DNA of 64,000 bases from Brevirhabdus sp. (lineage in GTDB: Bacteria; Pseudomonadota; Alphaproteobacteria; Rhodobacterales; Rhodobacteraceae): assembly GCA_024637315.1 (NCBI GenBank), contig JAGXFH010000060.1:22097-86096 (forward strand), in the 5' to 3' direction. A program made the translations under genes and the position numbers. Positions within the stretch are counted from its first letter, which is position 1; each line of letters opens with the position of its first letter. The notes under the pieces are model-generated. The model was not told the DNA's origin. It saw only the letters and a program-made list of their open reading frames with translations, and ran no database searches. This document shows, one piece after another, positions 9,901-18,507 of the stretch.

Positions 9901-10533
9901 ATGACCCTGCACGACAACACTTATTCCCGAGCCGTTGCCTGGCTGAAGGTTTTGCTGCCATTGTTGGCACTCGGCATTCTTTCGACACTTTTCCTTCTGT
10001 CACGCACCGTCGAGCCTTCGCAAACCTTGCCCTACGCCGATGTCGACGCTCAGGAGTTTGCCCGCGAGCAAAGGGTTGGCGCGCCCGACTATTCGGGCGT
10101 GGCGGCCAACGGCGCAGCTATCTCTCTGATTGCCGAAAGCGCGCGTCCGCGTCTCGACCGTCCCGAGATCATCGACGCCAGCAAACTGGACGCACGCATC
10201 AAGCAGACCGATGGAACCGTTCTGGATATTCGCGCACTCGCCGGAACCCTCAACTCCGAGATCGAGGATGCGTTGCTGACCGGCGGCGTCAGAGTCACGA
10301 GTTCAACTGGCTACGAAATGAAGACGGAAAAGCTGATGGCACTGCTTGACGGGTCAGAGATGCAGACCGATACCGCCGTTGTCGTCGAAGGACCCGAAGG
10401 CCGGATCGAGGCTGGCGGCATGCACATGCAGCTGAAATCATCGAAAGACGACCGTCGCGGCTATGTGGTTGTTTTCAACGGCGGCGTGAAGCTGATATAC
10501 ACGCCGAAAGACAACGTCCCTGGATCGCCATGA
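9901..10533 (+). CDS. lptC: LPS export protein LptC
   Basis: Bitopic inner-membrane protein that accepts lipopolysaccharide from the LptBFG transporter and passes it to LptA. Residues about 14-35 form one hydrophobic segment (LKVLLPLLALGILSTLFLL); the rest is a periplasmic beta-jellyroll-type domain of low sequence conservation. The 210-residue length fits. Identification rests on this architecture and on position between kdsD and lptA. The end overlaps the lptA start by four bases (ATGA). Confidence 0.9.
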   Translation: MTLHDNTYSRAVAWLKVLLPLLALGILSTLFLLSRTVEPSQTLPYADVDAQEFAREQRVGAPDYSGVAANGAAISLIAESARPRLDRPEIIDASKLDARIKQTDGTVLDIRALAGTLNSEIEDALLTGGVRVTSSTGYEMKTEKLMALLDGSEMQTDTAVVVEGPEGRIEAGGMHMQLKSSKDDRRGYVVVFNGGVKLIYTPKDNVPGSP

Positions 10534-11027
10534 AGCCTCGTATTCCCCTAGCCATCGCATTCGCAACATTCGGCACAATGGCGCTTGCACAAGGCACCGA
10601 GATCGCGTTTGGCGATGGTCGGCCTGATTCAGCGCTGCCGGTGGAAGTCACTGCCGACTCGCTGCGGGTCGATCAGAACAGTGGTACGGCAATGTTCACC
10701 GGAAGCGTCTTGGTGGGACAGGGCGAAATGCGTCTCTCGGCGGATCAGGTTGAAGTGCGATACCTCATGAAAGACGGCAACTCGACGGGCGAAGTTGCGC
10801 AGGTCTTGGCGACGGGCAACGTCACTTTCGTGAACGGTTCGGAAGCGGCAGAAGGCGATGTTGCGGACTACGATGTTCCAAATGGCACCATGTTGCTGAC
10901 CGGTGACGTCATCCTAACGCAAGGCAGGAACGTGCTTTCCGGCCAGAAACTTGTCGTGAACATGGACGACGGGACAGGCGTCATGGAAGGCCGCGTGAAA
11001 TCGATCCTTCAGACCGGTGGAAATTGA
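10530..11027 (+). CDS. lptA: LPS transport periplasmic protein LptA
   Basis: Periplasmic bridge protein carrying lipopolysaccharide from LptC to the outer-membrane LptD/E complex. The 165 residues begin with a signal peptide that should be cut near [10 protein letters not shown]. The OstA-like beta repeat follows, with the typical phrases [20 protein letters not shown] near residue 35 and [19 protein letters not shown] near 120. It is coupled to lptC by an ATGA overlap and to lptB by a TGATG overlap. Confidence 0.94.
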   Translation: MKPRIPLAIAFATFGTMALAQGTEIAFGDGRPDSALPVEVTADSLRVDQNSGTAMFTGSVLVGQGEMRLSADQVEVRYLMKDGNSTGEVAQVLATGNVTFVNGSEAAEGDVADYDVPNGTMLLTGDVILTQGRNVLSGQKLVVNMDDGTGVMEGRVKSILQTGGN

Positions 11028-11788
11028 TGGGTCCGTCCACCGATCTGAGGATCTCTTCCGGCAGTCCGGGTTTACATGTCATTAACCTTCGCAAGAGTTA
11101 TCGCAAACGTCTGGTGATCCGTGACGTCAGTATGGATCTGGGGCGCGGCGAGGTCGTGGCGCTGCTGGGGCCGAACGGATCGGGCAAGACAACCTGCTTT
11201 TACGCTATCGCGGGGCTTGTGACGCCAGAGGGCGGGCAAGTGATCATCGATGGACGCGACGTTACCAATTTGCCGATGTATCGCCGCGCCAAGTTGGGGA
11301 TTGGGTATCTGCCGCAAGAGGCGTCGATATTCCGCGGACTTTCCGTCGAGGACAACATCCTGGCGATTCTGGAGATCGCGGTGGATGATCGTTCCAAGCG
11401 CAAAGAGCGGCTGGAAGAATTGTTGTCGGAATTCTCGATCACGCACCTTCGGCGCGCGTCCGCGCTGTCGCTTTCGGGGGGCGAACGCCGGCGCGTCGAG
11501 ATTGCGCGGTGTTTGGCCGCCGATCCCAAATATGTGCTGCTGGACGAGCCATTCGCCGGTGTGGATCCGATTGCAGTCGGAGAGATCCGTGCGCTTGTCG
11601 CGGACCTCAAGACGCGGGGCATCGGCGTGCTCATCACCGATCACAATGTGCGAGAGACGCTGGATATCGTCGACCGCGCCTACATCTTGCATGATGGAAA
11701 GGTCCTGATGAGCGGCACCGCAGAGGAAGTTGTGCGCGACGAAAACGTACGCCGCGTGTATCTCGGGCAAAGTTTCAGGATTGGCTGA
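11027..11788 (+). CDS. lptB: LPS export ABC transporter ATP-binding protein
   Basis: Cytoplasmic ATPase that powers LPS extraction by LptFG. All ABC motifs are present in 253 residues: Walker [10 protein letters not shown] near 49, Q-loop near 96 (YLPQEASIF), signature [10 protein letters not shown] near 150, Walker [13 protein letters not shown] near 170 and the switch His in ITDHN near 205. The ATG at 11027 overlaps the lptA stop (TGATG); a TTG three bases earlier is possible but less likely. LptFG are not in this window. No terminator is visible directly after the gene. Confidence 0.97.
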   Translation: MGPSTDLRISSGSPGLHVINLRKSYRKRLVIRDVSMDLGRGEVVALLGPNGSGKTTCFYAIAGLVTPEGGQVIIDGRDVTNLPMYRRAKLGIGYLPQEASIFRGLSVEDNILAILEIAVDDRSKRKERLEELLSEFSITHLRRASALSLSGGERRRVEIARCLAADPKYVLLDEPFAGVDPIAVGEIRALVADLKTRGIGVLITDHNVRETLDIVDRAYILHDGKVLMSGTAEEVVRDENVRRVYLGQSFRIG

Positions 11789-11859
11789 AACGCTTGAACA
11801 TCTTCGGATTGTGTTGACAGTAAGGGTCCAGATATCGCCAAATGAAGCCAATGAAAAAT

Positions 11860-11874
11860 GTTCATTCATCGTTC
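11860..11874. promoter_or_regulatory. LexA-like box GTTC-N7-GTTC
   Basis: GTTC at 11860-11863 and GTTC at 11871-11874 are separated by exactly seven bases, the known alphaproteobacterial LexA operator form. It sits in the lptB-hpf spacer, 46 bases after a TTGACA at 11814-11819. An overlapping dyad, ATGAA-N5-TTCAT, covers 11851-11865. Eight fixed bases occur by chance about once or twice in 64 kb, so the call depends on its intergenic position and is tentative. Confidence 0.35.
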
Positions 11875-11943
11875 GAGCGATGCCGCCCAAGTGCTTTGTT
11901 CAGAACGCGTCCGACACGGTCGGACCGGCAACTTCCCACAGAC

Positions 11944-11986
11944 CATGATCCGGTGGAAACCCGCAGCCAGCGGCAGCCGGATCATG
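11944..11986 (+). other. Perfect 10-bp inverted repeat upstream of hpf
   Basis: CATGATCCGG (11944-11953) and CCGGATCATG (11977-11986) are exact reverse complements with a 23-base loop. The structure ends 16 bases before the AAGGAG of hpf and no T-run follows, so it looks like a 5'-leader hairpin or protein-binding dyad and not an intrinsic terminator of lptB. Confidence 0.6.
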
Positions 11987-12013
11987 CGACCGAACTAACC
12001 TGAAGGAGTGATG

Positions 12014-12589
12014 ATGCATTACCAGATCAGTGGCAGGCAAATCGATATCGGTGAGGCCCTTCAGGCCCACGTGCAAAGCGAAATGGACGAGGTTCTGTCC
12101 AAGTATGCCGGCCGCCCGACAGATGCCAACGTGATATTCTCGAAAAGCGCGCATGAATTCGTTTGTGAAGCGACCGTCCACCTCTCGACCGGATTGACGG
12201 CTCAGGCCAAGGCGCATGCGACCGAGATCTACAGTGCCTTCGACAAATGCAACGAGAAGCTGGACAAGCAACTCCGCCGGTACAAGCGCCGCCTGAAGGA
12301 TCATCATCGCGATCGGGCCGAGCCTGTTGAACTCTCTGGCGCATCGTCCTATATCCTAGCCGCATCGGAAGACGTGGACGACTCGGAGCCGGATTCGCTT
12401 CAACCAATGATCATCGCCGAGATGGAGACGAAAATACCCTCTATCTCTGTCGGTGAAGCAGTAATGCAAATGGAGCTTGTCGGTGCACCCGTACTGGTCT
12501 TTCGCAATGAAGGGAACAACGGGATCAACGTGGTTTACCGCCGCGAAGATGGAAACATCGGGTGGATTGATCCCCGAAACATGACATGA
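12014..12589 (+). CDS. hpf: Ribosome hibernation promoting factor, long form
   Basis: Binds 30S subunits in slow growth and pairs 70S ribosomes into inactive 100S dimers. The N-terminal S30AE/RaiA-like domain spans about residues 1-100 (YQISGRQIDIGEALQ). A linker leads to the C-terminal dimerisation domain at about 135-191 (SVGEAVMQMELVGAPVLVF), which marks the long form. AAGGAG at 12003-12008 gives best spacing to the ATG at 12014; the ATG at 12011 is only two bases from it. It is followed by ptsN, a common order in alphaproteobacteria, and its spacer carries a LexA-like box and a hairpin. Confidence 0.94.
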   Translation: MHYQISGRQIDIGEALQAHVQSEMDEVLSKYAGRPTDANVIFSKSAHEFVCEATVHLSTGLTAQAKAHATEIYSAFDKCNEKLDKQLRRYKRRLKDHHRDRAEPVELSGASSYILAASEDVDDSEPDSLQPMIIAEMETKIPSISVGEAVMQMELVGAPVLVFRNEGNNGINVVYRREDGNIGWIDPRNMT

Positions 12590-12628
12590 CATGCCATCCT
12601 TGATGGATTGGCCTAAAAGCAGCTGAAA

Positions 12629-13093
12629 ATGGAACTATCGAGCATACTGAAGCCTTCGGCCGTCAAGGTCGCGGGCAAAGCGACCAGCAAGAAGCGTCTC
12701 TTCCAGGATCTGGGAGAGATCGCTGCGGCTTCATTTGGCCTCAGTCTCGACGACGTGGTGGATGCCCTGCTTGAGCGTGAAAGCCTTGGCCCGACAGGTG
12801 TCGGGCATGGCGTGGCTCTGCCTCATGCTCGCATCGCAGGTCTGGACCGCGTTGTTGGGGCCTTTGTACGTCTGGACACGCCGCTTGAATTCGATGCGGT
12901 TGACCGACAGCCAGTCGATCTGGTGTTTTCGTTGTTCGCGCCGGTCGATGCGGGGGTTGAGCACCTGAAAGCCTTGGCATTGGTGTCGCGGACAATGCGG
13001 GACGCCGGCATTTGCTCAAAGCTCCGTTCGAATTCCGATCCTTCGGCTCTGCATGCGATCCTAACGGCTGGGCCGGTGACTCAGGCGGCCTGA
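12629..13093 (+). CDS. ptsN: PTS IIA-like nitrogen regulatory protein
   Basis: EIIA-Ntr of the nitrogen phosphotransferase system, a regulatory phosphocarrier (no sugar transport) that affects nitrogen, potassium and envelope stress control. The 154-residue protein has the EIIA type-2 fold. The phosphorylated histidine lies in GHGVALPHARI near residue 66. It follows hpf by 39 bases and is probably in the same transcript. Its last 13 bases overlap the 3' end of the oppositely oriented sulfotransferase gene. Confidence 0.95.
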   Translation: MELSSILKPSAVKVAGKATSKKRLFQDLGEIAAASFGLSLDDVVDALLERESLGPTGVGHGVALPHARIAGLDRVVGAFVRLDTPLEFDAVDRQPVDLVFSLFAPVDAGVEHLKALALVSRTMRDAGICSKLRSNSDPSALHAILTAGPVTQAA

Positions 13094-14520
13094 GCCGGGC
13101 GGTAAGGGCCGAACCCGAAAAGCATATAGTCCTTCTGGTAGGCGGCTTTCACCGCCGCCTCGACTGCCTCATCATGAATTGAATCGAGTGAAAACGCCGA
13201 CACATCATCCTCGTGAAGATAGGCGGGGCAGTCCAGGTCCGTCTTGGAGGCCAGGTATTTCAGGTCCGACTCGATCTCATCTTCTCGAAAGACATGATCC
13301 GGGATCATGAACTGGCACACTCCACGCAAGACCTCGGATTGTGAGGCCCACGCGCCATCGATGCGAACACTGGTTTGCCCGCTCAGGTTAGCCTTTACGA
13401 ACGCTGAGAACTGCAAGAAAGCATCCCGATGCGCCGTGACGTCATAGGCATTGTCGGGTACGATATCCGGTATTCTCAAACCATATGCTCTTCGCAATGT
13501 CTCTCGGATTTCGGAATAGCAATCGGCGCCGGGCATCAGGATGTGAGTGACAAAGGCGGTGTGCAAACGCTTGACGGGATGTCGGATGACCGCGAAGCTT
13601 TGATGCGCTTTCGCCTGTCTTTTCCATTGTCGCAATGTCCTTTGATTGAATCCGACCGTCAATTCGGCTTCGCTTGCGCCGTCGAGTTCGGCCATCCATT
13701 TGGCAACACTGTTTCCCGGACCGCATTTGATCGGAATGAACAAGAGCGGCGAACGGGCCGCAGCGACAAGACTCGGCACTGCCGGGCCACGCCGCGGCTC
13801 GAAATTCGGGGTTCGAGACAGGTTGAAGTGGTCGATGCTCGCCAAGGCAACCGACATTTCTTCGAAGTTCCGTACCTTGTCCTGCAGCGCCTGCGGGTTC
13901 TGTTTCTTGGTCTTCTGCGTTGGGGATTTGCGTTGCTCTGTCACACCCAGAAAGCGGGCTAGACCGTTCAGCACATCGATATCGGCGATATCATCATAGT
14001 CGAGGTAGAAGGCCGTTTGACCACTTTCCTGCAGGGCCCTGAGCAGTTCTATCTGGAATGCTTGCCGGTCGGCCAAATGCGTCGCGAACGCGCTTGGATC
14101 GAACTCGATCTGCGCCGTCTTGGCGCCTTTCGCGTCACCGATGCGCCATTGCCCCGTCTGCCGGACAATTTCGCGCGAGACGTAGGTTTCCACCGGATTG
14201 CGCGTCAGGACGATCTTGGCGCATAGCGGATCCGCAAGGCAGTGCGACTTGATGCGCGGATCATGATCGTGGAAGAAGCGAAAACCGGGCAGACCGTCGG
14301 TCAGTCCTTGCAGGCGCTTGATCAGATCGACCGGGTCGCGTTCGCGGTCCTGCAAGGACATTCCATGCAGTTGTGTCTTGTTTGCATGCCCGATGAAATG
14401 TGGGTTGTAGACCTCGCCGTAGCAGTGCAGCCCCGGAAAATCGTTCAAATTCTCCTCAAGAAAATTGGAGCCTGTGCGCATCTCCGCGAACACTACGAAA
14501 TATTCAAAACGCCCTGCCAT
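13081..14520 (-). CDS. NodH-type sulfotransferase with two sulfotransferase-like domains
   Basis: Predicted to transfer sulfate from PAPS to a glycan. The 479 residues appear to hold two units. The N-terminal one (about 1-220) has a 5'-phosphosulfate-loop match, RTGSNFLEENL, near residue 15 and VLTRNPVETYVSREIV near 105, resembling the NodH/Stf0 group. The C-terminal one (about 245-460) has FIPIKCGPGNSVAKWM near 262 and a 3'-phosphate-type motif FAVIRHPVKRLHTAFV near 310, resembling carbohydrate sulfotransferases. Its second phosphosulfate loop is less canonical (KCGPGNS), so that unit may be inactive. It ends 5 bases before the GT14 gene on the same strand. No signal peptide, so probably cytoplasmic. 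Confidence 0.78.
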   Translation of the reverse strand: MAGRFEYFVVFAEMRTGSNFLEENLNDFPGLHCYGEVYNPHFIGHANKTQLHGMSLQDRERDPVDLIKRLQGLTDGLPGFRFFHDHDPRIKSHCLADPLCAKIVLTRNPVETYVSREIVRQTGQWRIGDAKGAKTAQIEFDPSAFATHLADRQAFQIELLRALQESGQTAFYLDYDDIADIDVLNGLARFLGVTEQRKSPTQKTKKQNPQALQDKVRNFEEMSVALASIDHFNLSRTPNFEPRRGPAVPSLVAAARSPLLFIPIKCGPGNSVAKWMAELDGASEAELTVGFNQRTLRQWKRQAKAHQSFAVIRHPVKRLHTAFVTHILMPGADCYSEIRETLRRAYGLRIPDIVPDNAYDVTAHRDAFLQFSAFVKANLSGQTSVRIDGAWASQSEVLRGVCQFMIPDHVFREDEIESDLKYLASKTDLDCPAYLHEDDVSAFSLDSIHDEAVEAAVKAAYQKDYMLFGFGPYRPAQAA

Positions 14521-14525
14521 CTATT

Positions 14526-16223
14526 CTATCGCACCAGATACGGGCGGCGTCTGTTCTTCGGGCGCTCTGGGCCTTCGGGATGCACCGGAAAATCGCCGAT
14601 CAGATAGGGCTGCATGCCCTGATTCTTGAGATTTCTAAGGAACTGCCCAAACCCGGAGAGGTCCACCATCTTTGGCGCCTCGGTCAGACGCCTTGTGTTG
14701 CGGGGGCCAATCTCGTCGATCACGGTCTGAAGGGGTTCCATCGGCGCCTCCACAAATTCAGCGAGTTTCCAGATCCGGACACCAGCCTTGGTGTGCTGCG
14801 AGTTCAAGATCGCCAAGTGCTCACTCTCGATCTTTTGCAGTTCGGCGGCTTTTGCCCGAATGTCTGCAAAGTCCAGGTTTGACTTGAACAGCGGGATCGC
14901 CCAAGCGCCCGAAATCACCGAAATCTGCGCATTCGGATCGGTGGCCATCGGCCAACTGATGTCCTGATTGTCTTGCGGTCCGAATTGAAAGCACTGGCGT
15001 TCGCCACGGGTGTTCCAGATCAAGTTCGTCAGGAATGCACGCGGGTTGTAATCCCGCAACGCGGCGCTGTCGTGAAGCGCACCGCGATAGAGCGTCTGAC
15101 GACCTGTAAACTCGACCCGATCGGGACCATAAAGATGCCCATGGACACGCGCCCCAGTGACTTTCGCCAGCCAGTCTTCGAGCGACTCGAACACATCGGC
15201 AAAACCTTCAAGCACTGAGTAGGGCGCGCAAGTCTTGCCATTCTCAAATCCGTCTTTTGGAAACCGGCTTTGCATGTAAAGACCGGGGCGGCCTTGGGTT
15301 CTGCGCTCGACCGCCTTTGAAAAGATCCTGTCGATCTTACCCGGACTAGGTTCCATCGACGACATCTTCGATGGCCCGTCCTCCAGAAAGGCCTGATAAA
15401 GCCTGTCGGCATATGGCCAGATCTTGCGGGCGACAAAGCAATCTGACCGGCGCAGAAGCTGCAGGTGATCATCATAAAAGATGTGCGGCTTGCCCTGAAA
15501 ATCGAACTTCGACAGGGTCAGTGACCGGCTTTCGATATGAGATGAGTATCGGCGGGCCAGCGTCTGAAAATAGCTTTCATCCGGAATCCAGACCTTCGAG
15601 AAGTAGGCGTCGTAGACACGACGCTTGGGATCACCCAGGATCGCTGAAAGGGTCTGCCGTGTCAGGCACCACCATTGCGACCCCAGATGCGGCTCGATCC
15701 CGGCTGGGATACGACGCCTCAGGCCGATCCGGCGCTGAAACCTGACGTAGCGGTCGAACAGAAACCGCTGGCGCTTCCACGAAAATGGAAATCGAAAGGT
15801 GAAGCGTTCAGCGTCAAGACCCCCGATTGTCCAGCGCACCTCGTCCGTCGTCACTGATTCGACAAAGTCCGTTCTGGGATGTCGGGCAAGATAGTCCTCC
15901 AGCTCCTTGATCGGCCTCAGAGGCAGGCAGGATCCCGAGGCCAGATAGACATGTTGAACTTCCGGAAATGCGGTAAGCATCTGTTCACATGCAGTCTGCG
16001 TCGCTGCGACGAGCGCCCAGCGCCCCCATTCGCACCGAAATCGGGTCGAAAAACGGACATTGCTGAAATCGGACAAGCCCCTCACAAGATTTGCGTAGGC
16101 ATCGCGTTTGACCCGGCGATCCACATGGATGACAACGGGACAGCCTTGCGCGGCCCAATGTCGAGCGACCTGCTCGGCCCTGTCCACGGCCTCGTGAATC
16201 AGCATTACGATGCCGACGGTCAA
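14526..16223 (-). CDS. GT14-family (core-2/I-branching type) glycosyltransferase
   Basis: A 565-residue protein. Residues about 1-280 match the beta-1,6-N-acetylglucosaminyltransferase fold of GT14: MTVGIVMLIHEAVDRAEQV at the start, VIHVDRRVK near 32, HVYLASGSCLPLRP near 90, GSQWWCLTR near 180 and IPDESYFQTL near 212. The remaining half is a long C-terminal region of the type found in Rhodobacteraceae homologues (DUF5927/5928-like), of unknown function. It probably adds branches to a surface glycan. It sits between the sulfotransferase and a GT2 gene; the GT2 stop overlaps its ATG (ATGA). No export signal. Confidence 0.85.
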   Translation of the reverse strand: MTVGIVMLIHEAVDRAEQVARHWAAQGCPVVIHVDRRVKRDAYANLVRGLSDFSNVRFSTRFRCEWGRWALVAATQTACEQMLTAFPEVQHVYLASGSCLPLRPIKELEDYLARHPRTDFVESVTTDEVRWTIGGLDAERFTFRFPFSWKRQRFLFDRYVRFQRRIGLRRRIPAGIEPHLGSQWWCLTRQTLSAILGDPKRRVYDAYFSKVWIPDESYFQTLARRYSSHIESRSLTLSKFDFQGKPHIFYDDHLQLLRRSDCFVARKIWPYADRLYQAFLEDGPSKMSSMEPSPGKIDRIFSKAVERRTQGRPGLYMQSRFPKDGFENGKTCAPYSVLEGFADVFESLEDWLAKVTGARVHGHLYGPDRVEFTGRQTLYRGALHDSAALRDYNPRAFLTNLIWNTRGERQCFQFGPQDNQDISWPMATDPNAQISVISGAWAIPLFKSNLDFADIRAKAAELQKIESEHLAILNSQHTKAGVRIWKLAEFVEAPMEPLQTVIDEIGPRNTRRLTEAPKMVDLSGFGQFLRNLKNQGMQPYLIGDFPVHPEGPERPKNRRRPYLVR

Positions 16224-17230
16224 GCCCAGTTTCCTTTCGACATCAATCCGAGAATCTCAAGCTGACGCCAGTTGATGTACTTCTCGGACCATTTGCACCA
16301 CAGTTCTGGGTCCTGCTTGATGCGATCGTAGTATGCTTTGTACTCCTGACTGCTGGCAAAATGCTGTTTTCGTTGCATTTCTTCCTCGGACTTGTCCAGG
16401 AAGGTGTTTAGAAACTTCGCATGCAGCAGACATCCGGACGCTTTTTCTCCCCCCCACTCGTCGTAAACGTGGTTCAACCCACGAGGCAGAAGCATGTGTG
16501 TGGAGCTGACGAAAGCGTAGCTGCGGTCCCACTTGACCAAAGGGATCTTGTTGAGTGCGGGCGCGCGCTCCGGCCTCTCGGAAAAGAAGGCTCTCGCACG
16601 CGGGCCGCCCTGAATCCAAAGGTTTCCGTAGAGTTTGTTACGGGAGATCGTGTAATTGCCACTATCGAACCAGGATACTATCTCGAATGGATCACGGCCC
16701 GCCTGATAAGGTTCGTCGTGTATCGGGCCCTTCGGGTACATATCCAACAGCAGCGCGCCGAAGGTGCGGATCGACGACGCATCCAACCAATCGGTCAAAG
16801 CACGGATCGGTCGTGTGTCGCAGAACGGGTAGATGAAAAACTCATCGACATCGACGACCAGGCACCAATGCCGATGTGCGTGACGCATCTGCAGATAATT
16901 CACCCAGTCGACGCCGAAGCGGGCGCGCTTGTAACTGGCGGTCGAATGCCAGATTGAAACGTCTTCCTGACCGAGTAGGAATTGCAGCGAGCCATCATCT
17001 GAATCGTTGTCGATGAAGAAGAAGTGATTGATGCCCAATGCTCGATAATATTTCAGAAAAAACGGCAATCTGATCTTTTCGTTACGCATGGTAACGAAAA
17101 GAAGTATGTCACTATTCTGGATATTTTCGGTGTTGTCTTGAACCAGTTCCAGTTCTCTTCGCTTGCGGAACGCCCTGATACGCCAGCGTTTTCGTTCCAG
17201 ACGCAGCCTGTATGATTGAAGAAAACTCAA
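16220..17230 (-). CDS. Glycosyltransferase family 2-like protein
   Basis: A 336-residue protein of the Glyco_tranf_2_4 group. The sugar-nucleotide region begins LLFVTMRNEKIRLPFFLKYY near residue 43, followed by HFFFIDNDSDDG near 71 and the metal-binding DVDEFF near 126. The acceptor and product are unknown. I take TTG at 17230 as the start because GAGG lies five bases upstream and no ATG precedes the conserved domain. Its start, the coupled GT14 gene and the sulfotransferase form one block on the minus strand. Confidence 0.82.
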   Translation of the reverse strand: MSFLQSYRLRLERKRWRIRAFRKRRELELVQDNTENIQNSDILLFVTMRNEKIRLPFFLKYYRALGINHFFFIDNDSDDGSLQFLLGQEDVSIWHSTASYKRARFGVDWVNYLQMRHAHRHWCLVVDVDEFFIYPFCDTRPIRALTDWLDASSIRTFGALLLDMYPKGPIHDEPYQAGRDPFEIVSWFDSGNYTISRNKLYGNLWIQGGPRARAFFSERPERAPALNKIPLVKWDRSYAFVSSTHMLLPRGLNHVYDEWGGEKASGCLLHAKFLNTFLDKSEEEMQRKQHFASSQEYKAYYDRIKQDPELWCKWSEKYINWRQLEILGLMSKGNWA

Positions 17231-17277
17231 TTCAGCCTCGTGACCTTTTCTGCGGGCATAGCATCAGCTGGCGCAAA

Positions 17278-18507
17278 TCACAGCATTTTTAAGACAGTAT
17301 TGAAATGAGCGTCCCAAGTCGGAAGTCTCTCCGGAAACTTGGCCGAACGATCCGATGGAGTCCTGTTGCTATTCTGATCTGCAAGCCCTCGTATGGTTTT
17401 TTCCCAAAGATACATCTCCGTCGGCTTCAGGTAAACGGGATAGTCGCCCAGAAACTCTCGGTAAACGGCCAGATCGGCGCAGACCGCTGGAACCCCCAGC
17501 AATGCCGCCTCGGCTGGCGGCAGGCCGAATCCTTCAGCGAAGCTCGGGAACAGAAGGCCGGCAGAGCCCTTCAACAACGCCGCAACCTCTTCGTCTGACA
17601 ACCCGTTGAGCTCGATCACATTCGGAGCATGCGCATCAAGTCGGGAAAACACCCTTTCATTGTTCCATCCCCGCTGGCCGACGACACAAAGCGTCGGCGC
17701 ATCGGAACCAAGTCGCATCCATACATCCAGAAGCAGCGCATGGTTCTTGCGAGGTTCGATCGTACCAAGCGTTACGAAGTAGGGGCGCGAGAGATTGAGG
17801 TCGTTCAGGAAATCCTTCGATGATGGCAGCGCCACTTCGACGCCAAGCAGCGCGACGACCGTTGGCGGTGCCCGACCAGCCCGCAGCAAAGCGTTCGTTA
17901 TCTTCTGCTGTCCATCTGCGCTAGGACAGATGACAAGATCGGCAAGCTCGCTGACAATTTGGATTTTCCTTGTAAAATCGATTACCGATCCAGGCCGCTG
18001 ATACTGCGGAAACTCCAATGGAATCACATCGTGCAACAGCACTACGATCCGCGATTCCGCGACGCCCTTGACCGCCAGGAACACCTTGCTGTCGATATTG
18101 GAATGTCCGACGTTGAGATAGGTGAAACCGGATCCGATTGATGTTTGCAGCGTCTTCGCCAGTCCGGCCGGATTGCACCGCCTGACGGCATGTCGGCGCA
18201 GATCGGACAGCGCCATTTGCCATTCGATTGACCGCCGCCGATACAAGCGGGAATGCGCGTCGCGCGGCCCCCAAGAGTGTTTCCCGGTGAGACGCGCCAG
18301 CATTTTCTGCATGCCCTCCGGGTCCAGCAGAAAATAATCCCGTCCGACTCTTGCGAGGCCGAAGATCTGCTCGACTCGCTCACAGAGCCTTCGCAGATAG
18401 GCCAACTCTACGCGGTCAATACCGGTCATCGGCCCCCGCCCAACGCGAGAGATCAACCGGGTCAGATCAAGACATACCGGGGATGATCTACCTCCCGTAA
18501 TAGCCAT
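17278..18507 (-). CDS. GT4-family glycosyltransferase
   Basis: A retaining GT-B glycosyltransferase of about 409 residues. The C-terminal nucleotide-sugar half is clear: FVTLGTIEPRKNHALLLD near 250, LCVVGQRGWNN near 280 and the E-x7-E type motif EGFGLPPAEAALLGVPAV near 338. The N-terminal acceptor half begins with CLDLTRLISRVGRGPMTGID, a phrase typical of GT4 proteins in bacterial polysaccharide clusters. The start is uncertain: ATG 18507 lies in the galE 3' end (20-base overlap) and ATG 18528 gives seven more residues; neither has a strong ribosome binding site. Likely co-transcribed with galE and galU. Confidence 0.85.
   Translation of the reverse strand: MAITGGRSSPVCLDLTRLISRVGRGPMTGIDRVELAYLRRLCERVEQIFGLARVGRDYFLLDPEGMQKMLARLTGKHSWGPRDAHSRLYRRRSIEWQMALSDLRRHAVRRCNPAGLAKTLQTSIGSGFTYLNVGHSNIDSKVFLAVKGVAESRIVVLLHDVIPLEFPQYQRPGSVIDFTRKIQIVSELADLVICPSADGQQKITNALLRAGRAPPTVVALLGVEVALPSSKDFLNDLNLSRPYFVTLGTIEPRKNHALLLDVWMRLGSDAPTLCVVGQRGWNNERVFSRLDAHAPNVIELNGLSDEEVAALLKGSAGLLFPSFAEGFGLPPAEAALLGVPAVCADLAVYREFLGDYPVYLKPTEMYLWEKTIRGLADQNSNRTPSDRSAKFPERLPTWDAHFNTVLKML

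Noticed and set aside
11814..11842. TTGACA upstream of hpf as a full sigma-70 promoter
   Set aside because: No acceptable -10 box occurs 16-18 bases downstream, so only the -35-like hexamer is noted.
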